64,000 nucleotides of DNA from Allium sativum. Lineage: Eukaryota; Streptophyta; Magnoliopsida; Asparagales; Amaryllidaceae. The translations under genes and the position numbers were made by a program. The stretch covers positions 478,422,861 through 478,486,860 of the forward strand of contig CM060920.1 of NCBI GenBank assembly GCA_030737875.1, written 5' to 3'. Shown in pieces: positions 35,191 to 45,321 of this stretch (the first letter of the stretch is position 1; each line of letters opens with the position of its first letter). The notes beneath the pieces were generated by a model. It was not told where the DNA came from and did no database searches. It was given only the letters and a program-made list of their open reading frames with translations.

Positions 35191-35316
35191 ACAGTTCTAG
35201 AGGAAGCAGAATAAAAGAGAAAATTGGATGTTATTTCTAATGGTGCAGTAGAAGATCTTGAAAATGATCCAATTGCAGAAGTTTTTGGTTTCGGCATGAA
35301 GAAAAATTATTGTTGA
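35191..35316 (+). pseudogene. Remnant of a CACTA Ptta/En/Spm-type transposase-associated ORF
   Basis: After GAATGCAG (acceptor-like) one frame reads TVLEEAE, stop, then KRKLDVISNGAVEDLENDPIAEVFG and on to a stop at 35314-35316. The pattern 'VLEEA...ENDP(I/L)...VFG' is what I know from the C-terminal region of plant Ptta/En/Spm (Transposase_24-type) proteins. The in-frame stop and lack of upstream coding show it is dead. Its position 0.5 kb from the CACTA terminus fits. Confidence 0.5.
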
Positions 35317-35575
35317 ACAATTAATTGTACTTGTCTGTTGTTAACTGATATTATATGTTGTTACTTGATTATGAATATTGCCTATTGGTATTCATCGAGT
35401 TATACTTTTTAAATTAAGAATAATATTAGTATTGTATTCATATTAAATATCGTCTATATTATAATTATGTTATTTATTAATTGACTATTGATGTTAGAAT
35501 ATGGGAATTCCTAATACATACTTCTGTTACTATTAACATTTATTTATATTTGTTGTGAATGAAATTCTTGCAACA

Positions 35576-35790
35576 TGTATAAGCGTTGCAAACGAAAATA
35601 TATCAATGCTAGTAAGCGTTGCAAACAAAAATATACCAACGCTTATAAGCGTTGGGAAAGAAAATATACCAACGCTTATAAGCGTTGGGAGAGAAAATCT
35701 ACCAACGCTTATATACGTTGGTAATACATTGCCACGCCCCCATAGCAACACTTATAAGTGTTGCGGAAATTGTTTGCGACAGTTATACTC
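35576..35790. repeat. CACTA subterminal repeats, CCAACGCTTATAAGCGTTGG
   Basis: Six to eight imperfect palindromes (CCAACGCTTATAAGCGTTGG and half-sites such as AAGCGTTGCAAAC, CAACACTTATAAGTGTTG) at about 45-bp spacing, next to the terminal repeat. Such motifs are where CACTA DNA-binding proteins act in known elements. Short ORFs on both strands across it are by-products. Confidence 0.85.
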
Positions 35791-35802
35791 GTTGGCAATC
35801 AC

Positions 35803-35818
35803 CTGTTTTGGTGTAGTG
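35803..35818 (-). repeat. CACTA terminal inverted repeat (right end)
   Basis: Reads CACTACACCAAAACAG on the minus strand. The matching left end is not in the window, so the 3-bp target duplication cannot be verified. Confidence 0.75.
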
Positions 35819-37519
35819 AATTAAATAAAATTTTAATTATTTTCTCGCTTTAAAAATCAGTGTATGTGTATGTATGTAATAATCTAGTTCTGCGATGCGA
35901 TGAATTTTATTCCTTATTTCAGATCTAATATTCTAGATCTATGTAAGCGATGAAATTTTATTCTTTATTTCAGATCTAATATTCTAGATCGGTGTTTGCG
36001 ATGTAATTTTCTTATTTGTTTACTCGAGCGTTCAAAATCTCATTTTTTGAGATTCATGTTATTTATTTATGCGAGTGATATAAAAATCTCATCTTTATTG
36101 AGATTTACAATGCGGCAAAGAAATTACATCTTTGTAATGATGGATTTATAGCAGAAAAAAGAAACATCTTTTTAATGTTATTTTGATTGAAATAAAAGAA
36201 CGCCTTTTTAATGCTATTTTGTTTGAAATTAAAAGATCGCCTTTGTAATGTTATTTTGCTTGAAATAAAAAGAACATCTCTTTAATGACATGTTGGTTGT
36301 ATAAAAAGGAACATCTTTCTATTTTCATTTCATATGCAAATATAAAGAATGGATTTAAAAAGTTACATTTCATTTTATTTATTAATAAATAAAATGTTAG
36401 AATGAAATTTGTTATTTTACAATATACAGAATGAATGACAAGTTGGGTTTTGTAATAAAAAGATTTTCTTTTTATTTCAATTGAGAATAATGGATGAGAA
36501 ATTGGGGTTTTGTAATAAAAAGATTTTCTTTTTTATTTCAATTGAGAACATGAATGACAAATTGGGTTTTGCAATAAAAATATTTTCTTTTTATTTCAAT
36601 TGAGAACATGAATAACAAATTGGGTATCGTAATAAAAAGATTTTCTTTTTTTTTAAATTGAGAACTTTTATCTCACTCAAATTTCTGGATAGTTATTTAT
36701 TTTATAATTAAATATTAGTTAATTATCTGTGTTGGAATTATTTTTGTTGGATAAATGTTGATTTGGATGAGTATTGTGAATTGTTTGAAATTTGAAATAT
36801 GTAACATGTTGTTATGACATTTAGGATATTTAAAACATGTTTACACTGCCATTTACAAGTTGCCTGACTTTTTTATGTTGATTGGGCGATAAATTTTCAT
36901 TCATCGTCCAAGAGCACAATTAATAATATATTATTTGAATTTGTGTTGGTTGAAACCCCACACGGATCTTGGGTTGATATTCTGACTACACATCGCCCTT
37001 GTGGTTAGTTTAAAATGCACTTTGGCTGTTATTGAATGTTTATCATTATTATGGAATTAATGCGTTATTTGAAATCCATATAATTAAAATTATACAGTAA
37101 TGGATTGGGTCTCATTCCAATTTTGAATTAAAAGAACATTTTAATTTAATATTCAGTTAATGGAATTAATTGACATATGAATTAGAAAGATTATATCTTT
37201 AATGTTTAAAAGTTATAATAAAAAGGATTCAATTAAAAAGATTACATCTTTACGTTCAGTATGTTAAGATAAGAAGTTTTGATTTCAAAATTTGAACATT
37301 TTGAAAAGATTATTATTATAATATAATAATAATATAGAAAGTTCAATTTTTTTAATTAAAAATTGAAATGTCGGTTAGGATATTCGAAAACAAAGGGTTT
37401 TACAAAATTAGTAACAATTTAATGTAAAGATCATACCTTTATTTTAAAATAATATTTTAAAATAATATTTTCAATGAATTAATTATAACTATTAATTATA
37501 ATTGTACTTGGACACGAGG

Positions 37520-37591
37520 TTAGGTTACATTTGTGGTATAAGTCTGCCCGGACCCGCCTTACATATCCAACAGCCACAAATGTTGAACCTA
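37520..37591. other. CCGG-loop-type hairpin, plus-strand C copy 1
   Basis: CATTTGTGG (37528-37536) pairs perfectly with CCACAAATG (37574-37582). An outer TTAGGTT/AACCTAA extends the stem. The loop is a shortened variant of the shared core (CTGCCCGGACCCGCC on this strand). It forms a tandem pair with 37649-37701, about 120 bp apart. Confidence 0.7.
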
Positions 37592-37648
37592 ATGTGAGAG
37601 GTCCAAGTGCGCAAGTACAAATTGGGCCATGACACGAGGTTAACCCCA

Positions 37649-37701
37649 ACTTGCGGGATAAGTCTACCCGGAACCAACCGGCATATCCAGCATCCACAAG
37701 T
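37649..37701. other. CCGG-loop hairpin, plus-strand C copy 2
   Basis: ACTTGCGGG pairs with CCACAAGT with a wobble-type mismatch. The loop holds TACCCGGAACCAACCGGC, the complement of the shared core at 6008-6060. Confidence 0.65.
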
Positions 37702-40550
37702 CGCAGGCTTAATGTGGGAGGTCTGACCCAGTATAAAGATTGAAATGAAAATATTAAATTTTTCAGTGTAATAAAGATTGAATTGAAAATAAAGATTGAA
37801 ATGAAAATATTACATTTTTCAATGTAGTAAAGATTGAATTGAAAATAAAGATTGAAGTGAAAATATTACATTTTTCAATGCAGTAAAGGTTGAATTAAAA
37901 ATATTACATTTTTCAATGTAATAAAGGTTGAACTAAAAAGATTACATTAAAAGGATTTCATTTTTATTTAAGGTTGATTACATTAGAAGGAATACATTTT
38001 TTATAGTTAATTTGTTTCATTAGAAAGATTAGAAAATAAGAATACATTCTCACTATAATATGTTTTTCAAGTAAAAGGTTAGAAAATAAAGATTATATTT
38101 TTATTATGGTCTTGTTTCCAGTTATAATGAATCATGTTTTTAAGAAAAGATTTGACTACGAAGATTATATGTTCATTGAATGTGTTGCATTAAAAAGAAT
38201 TTTATGTTAAAGTATGATTTGTGATTTAGAAATCTTTTAATTAAAATCTAATTGAGATGTCTAAAGAGGAGTTTTTCAATTCAATATATATTACATTGGA
38301 ATTGAAAGAGAAAAATTAGATTTTGGGTTTGTCGTGAATGGTGTCTTAAATAACACTGTTCTTAATCCCCGTGTGAGTAGAATAAATCTTTTACTAAGAT
38401 TTATATGGAAAGTTTTCTGAATAAAAGAATTCCTATTAAATAGAATCAATTAGGATTAAATGAATTTTGATTGGTTAAAAATCGAGATGAACTTCTATGG
38501 ATGAAGACTGCTACTATATATGGAATTTAAAAGTCCTCGTCGTTATTCCATTTATATTATTAGTCTGATACAGAAATTTATATCGATTATATGTTGATCT
38601 AATTTCAGTAAAGATTCCATATTTTATGGAAGATGATTTTCGGTTTATCGTGAACTGTGTTTTAAAAGACACTAGTTCTTTAACCTAGTTAAAGATAAGA
38701 TTTATTTCTTAAAATTGGTTATCATCAAATAATGATTTTTGATATTAAAACTGAATTGGTGTTTTAATAAATTCTTAAATAGATTGAATAGAATAAATTC
38801 AAAGGATTTTATCTTTGATAAAATTAATGGGAACTCTTCCCTAATAATATGAATATTTTAATAAAAGAATATTCTGAATTGGAATGAGGCGTTTGATGTG
38901 CTTTATAGCACTTGATTATGAAATACGCGAATTATTCAGAAAGACCGGGATTAACCCATTCTGAATAATTAATACGACGATCAAGGGCCGAAGATGAAGA
39001 CGGTGGTTGAAGACCGGAGTTCTTCACATTATTTGGATGGTTACTGCTATCTTGATTGGACCGTACACCCAAGAAGATGGAAAAAGTGGTGATCGTCCAA
39101 ACGTACTTGGAGATCGACGGAAATGCGAGGAATAAGGTGCTTCCGGTTTCATTCAGACCCAGAACAGACTTGTAATTGGATTGTGTGTCTGACATTGTAT
39201 TCCGTTATATTGTATCTGTTGACCTCTGTTTAACATATAGCTTTTTGGTAGTGGAGTATTTATTCTTCACTTAACACCCGGTTATATATTGATAGATGAT
39301 CAATGATATGGTATGGACTGACAATGTGGCATGCCAAGATGCAAATGATCAAGGCTTATGTTGAAAAGCAGGGCCTTGTGGGATGACCAAAGCATAGCCT
39401 GTTTAGGGGTAGCTTTGTGTGTAGCGTGGCTTCGCGAGCCTCACACCCGGTATGAGTCAAAAACGGGATATGGACCGTAGGGAGTGCACACGTTTCTTTC
39501 TAGCTAGAGTGGTGTCAGTGACCTACCAGCCCTGACATTTTTAGTTATGCGGGTGATGGATTATGAGGTACCTCGGATTTATAGGTTGTTAGTGGCCATA
39601 TGGAGGTTCAAAGGAACTGAGAAACGTGTGATCAGGCATAACTAATCCACTACCGTTAGGTGGGGACCGGCCCTACCGCTCCAAGGGTTGCCCATAGGTG
39701 TGATCCTGAGGCATTTACTAGAGTGTCTCGAATCGGAGAGGACGATCCCTAGCCTCTATTTCATGATGGAAAATCAGTGTCCAATACGACATTACAGTTT
39801 TGATTGTAAACCCTATATATGGCGACATAGTGGGATGGGGCGCTCATGCCGTCTATGATTAATACATTTACTTTTGAAATTGATTTCTGCATGATGCACT
39901 TATCGTAATATTAAAAGATAAATTTCGCGTACCAAGCATATTTGGCTATTATAAGGTAAAACTCTATCCTCCGGCTTGCGTTGCATTGTGTGATGGGACC
40001 TGAGTCTTATAATAGCTTCATTTTCCTTTATTTAGCATTGTGCTGTTTATTTTTATGCGCTGGTATTCTTGGGGGTAAACCCGTTCCGTGTTATACGGCG
40101 TGGTCCCTTGATTTACCTAAATTTAAAATTAAATTAATAACTGTTTTTGAGTTCTCATACCAGTCCCATGACTGACCTGGAGTTTATTGTTTTAACCTAA
40201 ACTCTTGGTGTCCATATTTACCACACGGGCTGCTAGTAGTTTTGGTTTTGTAGATATTATATTCACAGGATCCTAGTCTACGGCTGAAGCGATATTCGGA
40301 AGGCTCTATATCTGTGTATTTCCTTCAGTTGTGTTTTGTACTATTTTTCCGCTGCTATTTAAATATATTTAAACTCTGATATTGTATTTCCAATGTATAT
40401 TTATTCATACTCTGTAATATTCTTGTACTCTGATGTAATTGTTGTAACAGCAATAAAATGTTCTTCTGTTTTGTGTTCTGACATGTGTTGTTCTTAAAGC
40501 AATTCGGGCTTTCCTTTACTGGGAAGTTTGGGTCATCACAGAATACTTAC

Positions 40551-42961
40551 TGTAACAACTCGGATTTTTAGAACCAATTTAAAATTTTTATTTTAGCTAT
40601 TTTAATGGATTTTAAAGATTTTAAATGATTTATTTTAAATAATAATGACAAAAAATTTATTTAAATCATAATAAGAATGAATAAATTGATTTTAATTATA
40701 AAACGAGTTTGAAAAGGCGTGGTAGTTTGAAAATTCGATTTTAAATTTCAATTCAATGTACAAAATTCAAAATAAATCGGATTTCAGTAAAACAAGAAAT
40801 ATTAGAATATGTTTAATTATATCTTTTTAGTGAATGTAAAAAATCTAGATTTCATAGTGATAATTGGAAGTTATGTCCAATTTAAATTTGAAATAGTCGC
40901 TATAGAATTTATATATATTTAAATATAAAATATAGTCCTTAAATAAAGGCATTTAGCAAACGACCTCCGTTTTCAACGAAGCCGCTTTTGTTGGATCCGG
41001 AATGTCAAATTATTATTATGTTTCAAATTTCATAATTTTTGGAATTAATATGTGAGAGTAGCAAAAGAAAACGTGTTTTTCCAATTTCAGTTGAATTGGA
41101 TCGACTAGAAAATGACCATTTTTCAAACGGTCTCCAAATTCGACGAAATTATTCTTGTTAGGACCGTATCATCTAAACATAGCTAAATTTATTTTCCTGG
41201 AATTTTTGGAGTCAATATGTGGCCCTAGTAAATTAAAATGTACGTTTAAAATTCAATATATTGATTTATATTTTAATTTAAAGAAAAGACGATCGAAATA
41301 GTTGAATTGGCTTACGGGACATATCCCAATGTGTCTGGAATGGGGGTATTTAGCTAGGGACGACAGTCGTTGGGTTTGATTTTGAGTCCGTAACGATAAA
41401 CTAATATTTTTGGAATTAATTAATTATTATATTATAGTATATATATTAATTATCTTCACCAAACCTACCTCCTTTTGTCATTCAACAGCCACCGAAATCA
41501 AGGGCCCAAATACTCTAAAATTCTCATTCGATTTTCTCCTAATCCTTTTTGAAAATCCACCCAACCACTAAACGAAAATTGTTGCCCATTTCAAGAGCTT
41601 TCAATCTGCATATGTATGATCTAAAATGGTAGCCAAGTTCCCTCGATTTTCGCGCTTGAAGGCCAGCCGTTTGGAGGAGTTTTCTGGCCTCATTCTGCGT
41701 GCGAGCTGGGTCCTTTGGCCAGCACTGGTGGCGCTCAGGGAGGCACAATGCTTGGAGGCGTCTGATCAGGGGACCGCTCATCCTAGCGGGGGAAAATAGC
41801 AACCCTAGGTTGCGAGCATAGATGAATGACGGTCTAAAAGGTATAAATAGTGAGTTTTTATTTATTTATATTTAATGTAATTAATTTAATTAATTTACTA
41901 ATTAAGCATAGCTTTTAAAAATATGAAATAGTAATGTTTTTATATGAAATACTTTGTTTTTAAAATATGAATTTTTATATAAATAGCTTTAATAAAAATA
42001 TGATTTTTATTCTATATATAACTTTGAATAAAAATGTGATTTTTTGTATATAGATTACATTGCAATAAAAAAGGCAGTTTATAAAATATATAGCATTGTT
42101 ATTAAATATATAAACTTAGCATTGTTTAAAAAAATAATATAAAATATGGTTTTTATTATAAATGACTTAGTTTAAAAATATGATTTTTATAAATATAACT
42201 TTGTTATAAAAATATGATTTTTAAACAATATAGAATAATATTAAAAAAAATATGATTTGTATAAATAAAGCATTGTAATAAAAAATATGATTTTTATTAT
42301 AAATAGCATTGTTTTAAAAGCTGAATTTTTATATAAACAGATTTCTTAAAAATGTAATTTTTAAAATATAAACATCGTGTTAAAAATATGATTTTTATAT
42401 AGATAGCATTGAAATAAAAATGTGATTTTTATTTATAAGTATCATTGTTTAAAAATGTGATTTTTAATATAAACCGCGTGAAACAGATTGCGATGGAATC
42501 GATTGGAAGCGAACAAAATCCAAACCGTTAAAATAAAGACTGACGGAGTGGAAACGAAAGGTGAGAACACCTTCTCACTCAAACTATTTTACAGATAAAA
42601 ATATTCTAGGATGCAGACGGAGCTTAATAGCTCCCGACACCATTTATTGTACAAACCATGGATGTTTATTTGGATTGAATTTTGGTAAAATTGATTGTGT
42701 TGTGAAAATTGGTTGTATAGTGATTGATTAATATGTGTGTATGGTGCGGGCAAGTATTAGGAGAGGGGTAATGCTAGACATTACTCCGGTTCTAATATCG
42801 CGCCATTATAATGCCGAAATTTTCTAAAATATGTTCATGTGTTGAAATAAATATTTTATCGTTAAAAATATTTTTTTTAACTTATATGTGAACAGCATAA
42901 AATTCTCCTGAAATGAAAATGAATATTCATTTACAAATCGGACGATTTGTTTATGTACCCC
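40551..42961 (+). mobile_element. Element B 5' LTR, first part
   Basis: Starts TGTAACAACTCGGATTTTTAG. Parts in order as in family A: AT-rich start, GC-richer block 41480-41810 (with TATAAATAGTGAG at 41838), degenerate AT minisatellite, GTGAGAA/TTCTCAC and GGAGCT/AGCTCC hairpins (42562-42634) and the GGGGTAATG hairpin (42757-42797). Interrupted at 42961 by the Tat/Retand element. Ten bases (40541-40550) separate it from LTR C and may include its target duplication. Confidence 0.85.
41930..42480. repeat. Degenerate 28-35 bp AT-rich minisatellite in LTR B
   Basis: Repeated AAAATATGATTTTTATATAAATAGCATTG-like units with spacing variation. It is in the position of the 23- and 33-bp arrays of family A. 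Confidence 0.75.
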
Positions 42962-43375
42962 TGTTGATCTCAAAATTTGAATCAACACCAAGGATGCAAG
43001 ATGCACTTCACAATATCCTTGAGAATAGTAAAAATGGAGCCAAAAAACCAAAAAATGCAGGTAAGAAGAGACATAATGTTTTTGTAGTGGTTCGATCAAG
43101 TGTGATTTACATCCACTTTGCCAAATGATTCCATTATTGCATTTAGAATTACAAAGCAAACATATTCTCTCAATATATTCATAACTCACCTCACTTTTCT
43201 CACTTTTTGACTTTGTAAAGTTCCTATGAGAAATAAATGAGATCCTCCAAGTATGGATGTTGATAGAATCAATCCAAATTCTTTGACAAGTTTTGATGAA
43301 TCTTCATGTCTTTGCAATGAATCCGGAAATGAATCTTTGAATTGAAGTGTTTGAGATGATTGGAGTTGAACCTCT

Positions 43376-43383
43376 ATTTATAG
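43376..43383 (-). promoter_or_regulatory. TATA-like box, Tat/Retand 3' LTR
   Basis: CTATAAATAGAGG on the minus strand, matched by TCTATAAATTGAGG in the other LTR at 56765-56772. It places U3 at about 490 nt. Confidence 0.55.
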
Positions 43384-43489
43384 AAGTGAGGAATGAGTGT
43401 AATATAGCTTTCAGGATTTGGATCGGAGTGTTGAGTATTTACAAGAATGCAACTACAGCTAATTACCAATTTCCAAGCTTCTGCCCGAT

Positions 43490-43825
43490 ATAAAGCCCCT
43501 CAAGCCGATTCAACATGTTCCCATTCGATCCAGAACCTCTCGAGCCAGTGTAATGCGCTTCAGTCTGGTCCAGAACCTCTCGAGCCAATGCAACGCGCTT
43601 CAGCCAGGTCTGGAACCTCTCGAGCCAACTTAATGTGTTTCCGTCCAATCCAGTTGCTTCTCGAGCCGAACCAGATGCTACTGTCCGATCCAACTGCTTC
43701 TCGAGCCGCTCCAGAGTGCCCCTGCCCGATCCGACTGCCTCTCGAGCCGAACCAGATGCTACTGTCCGATCCAACTGCTTTCGAGCCGCTTCAAAGTGCC
43801 TCTGCCCGATCCAACCTTTTATGAA
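43490..43825. repeat. Tandem repeats in Tat/Retand LTR (also 56880-57180)
   Basis: Units built on GATCCAACTGCTTCTCGAGC and GAACCAGATGCTACTGTCC, period about 40-45 bp in a higher-order unit near 90 bp. The 125-aa and 103-aa open frames across it are repeat by-products. The two LTRs differ in unit number. Confidence 0.8.
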
Positions 43826-43864
43826 ACTGACCGATCCAATGCCATGTAAATTTTGTGGATAACA

Positions 43865-43875
43865 TTTTGCCCCTC
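43865..43875 (-). promoter_or_regulatory. Polypurine tract of the Tat/Retand element
   Basis: GAGGGGCAAAA on the minus strand, directly before the TGTTATCC start of the 3' LTR. Confidence 0.85.
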
Positions 43876-44524
43876 GGAGCTCATAATTTATTCATGAAAA
43901 TTGTGGGCTTCGAAACTTATCATTTTGATAGGTTATTAGTATTGGATCGGGTATACTATTTCCGTGGTTCGGGTCGGTTTGGATAGGGTTTGGACCGGCT
44001 TGGCTTGACTCGTGCACTATATAATGCTCTTGACCCATCACCTCTTCATTTCTATTTTACTCCGACCGAAGGCTTTTAATGGCAGCAGCTTATTTTTAAA
44101 GCAAATCACTTTAATTCGAGCATCTGATTCAATCCCCTCTTTCAATTCACGTTTAAGTTACTTCACTTCGAACCAATTCGAGTCGAAAACCTTGCTCTTC
44201 AAACTCGTGCCATTTCAAACTCAAGTTTGCCTTTCTTGTCCGTGCAATTATAGGTTATTTGTCCTCTTTTTGCTTATTCTCTTTGGTTTTGGACTTAAAT
44301 TGGAGTGAATTGGTTTTGAGAGGTTCATGGGTTGTCACCTCGAGCTAGTTCTTCGAATCATAGGGTTTTCAAATTGTGAATTTCAGTGTTGAAATGGTTT
44401 GAATATGATTGGAATGGGTTGGTGTTAGTATGTGATGAATTCAGTTTGCAAACAAGTCCTTAAATCTTGATTTTCTTACGATGCATGCAATGCGTTCGAT
44501 GAAAACCAAGAACTTGCCCTTGAA

Positions 44525-44985
44525 TCGGAACTGTCAGTGGATCGATCGTGGATGATCCATTTTGGATCAATTGTAACCGATTCAATATGAATCAGTCATG
44601 ACTAATCCAATATGGATCAACCATGACTAATTCAATTTGGATCGGCTATGTCCGATTTAGATTAGATTGGCTCTGGCTGATCTGCTTCGGATCAGTCTTG
44701 GCCGATTCAATTTGAATTAGCTTTAGCTGATCTGCTTTGGAAAATTTTTGGCCGATTCAATTTAAATTGGCTTTAGTCGATCCAAGTTGGATCGATCTTG
44801 GCTGATTCAGATTGAATTGGCTCTAGCCGATTCAACTTGGATTGGCTCTAGCCAATCCAATTTGGATCGGTCTTGGCCGATTCGGACTGAATTGGCTCTG
44901 GCCGATTCAATTTGGATCGGTTTAGGCCGATTCAAATTGAATTGGTCTAGACCAATTCAACTTGATCTGGATGATCGGTCCATCT
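44525..44985. repeat. Tandem repeat in the 3' untranslated region of the Tat/Retand element
   Basis: Ten or so units of about 40 bp such as GGCCGATTCAATTTGGATCG and GGCTCTAGCCGATTC. Tat elements are known to carry hypervariable tandem repeats between the coding part and 3' LTR. The remaining 43876-44524 and 44986-45321 show only short incidental ORFs. Confidence 0.85.
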
Positions 44986-45321
44986 AAGGGTCCGACCCTT
45001 TACCATCTACCACCCTGTAATTAAAACACTTGCTTTGGACCAACATACTCTACCGTCGATTGCCTATATCGACAGTAAGTTAGTTAACTTAGAAACCTTG
45101 CATGCAACTTTCTTGTTTTATATTAAAATGTTCTGTTTGAGTTAAAGGATCCTATCTGCCATTTCACTCTACCTTTTTAGTATAAGTTCATAACAAAATT
45201 TGAGATTGATCACTCCCATTATGACAACTCAAGCTTTATCTTCATCAAGTTGCACACAATGCTCTTGTTATAGGAAATATATACTTGTATTCCATTGTCA
45301 AACATATCTGTTTGCGTAGAA

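Larger units (their letters stand above)
34652..35818 (+). mobile_element. CACTA (En/Spm) remnant, right end
   Basis: Continues the DNA interrupted by element A and ends at 35818 with CTGTTTTGGTGTAGTG. Its reverse complement, CACTACACCAAAACAG, is a typical CACTA terminal inverted repeat. Subterminal palindromic repeats and a transposase-associated coding remnant lie just inside. To the right begins a C-type LTR, so the CACTA element seems to have jumped into that LTR. Confidence 0.75.
35819..40540 (+). mobile_element. C-type giant LTR, 3' part (plus strand)
   Basis: Ends GGAAGTTTGGGTCATCACA at 40540. It parallels the minus-strand LTR C: AT-rich ATG/CAT repeats (36120-36660), CACACGGATCTTGGGTTG near 36960, CCGG-loop hairpins, TCGTGAAC hairpins (38325-38369, 38641-38687), the GTTATTC hairpin (38930-38970) and TGATGGGACCTGAGTCTTAT (39991-40010). 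No primer site follows the end, so it is a solo or 3' LTR. Its 5' third is absent because the CACTA end abuts it. Confidence 0.75.
42962..43864 (-). mobile_element. Tat/Retand 3' LTR
   Basis: On the minus strand it begins TGTTATCCACAAAATTTACA (at 43864) and ends GAGATCAACA (at 42962). It has a TATA box (about 43376-43383) and internal repeats at 43490-43825. 903 bp. Confidence 0.9.

Noticed and set aside
40541..40550. Ten bases between LTR C and LTR B as a diagnostic target duplication
   Set aside because: Partner sites are outside the window or destroyed, so neither element's duplication can be confirmed.
43447..43862. 125-aa, 103-aa and 75-aa ORFs in the Tat/Retand LTR
   Set aside because: Open on both strands across tandem repeats inside the LTR; not coding.
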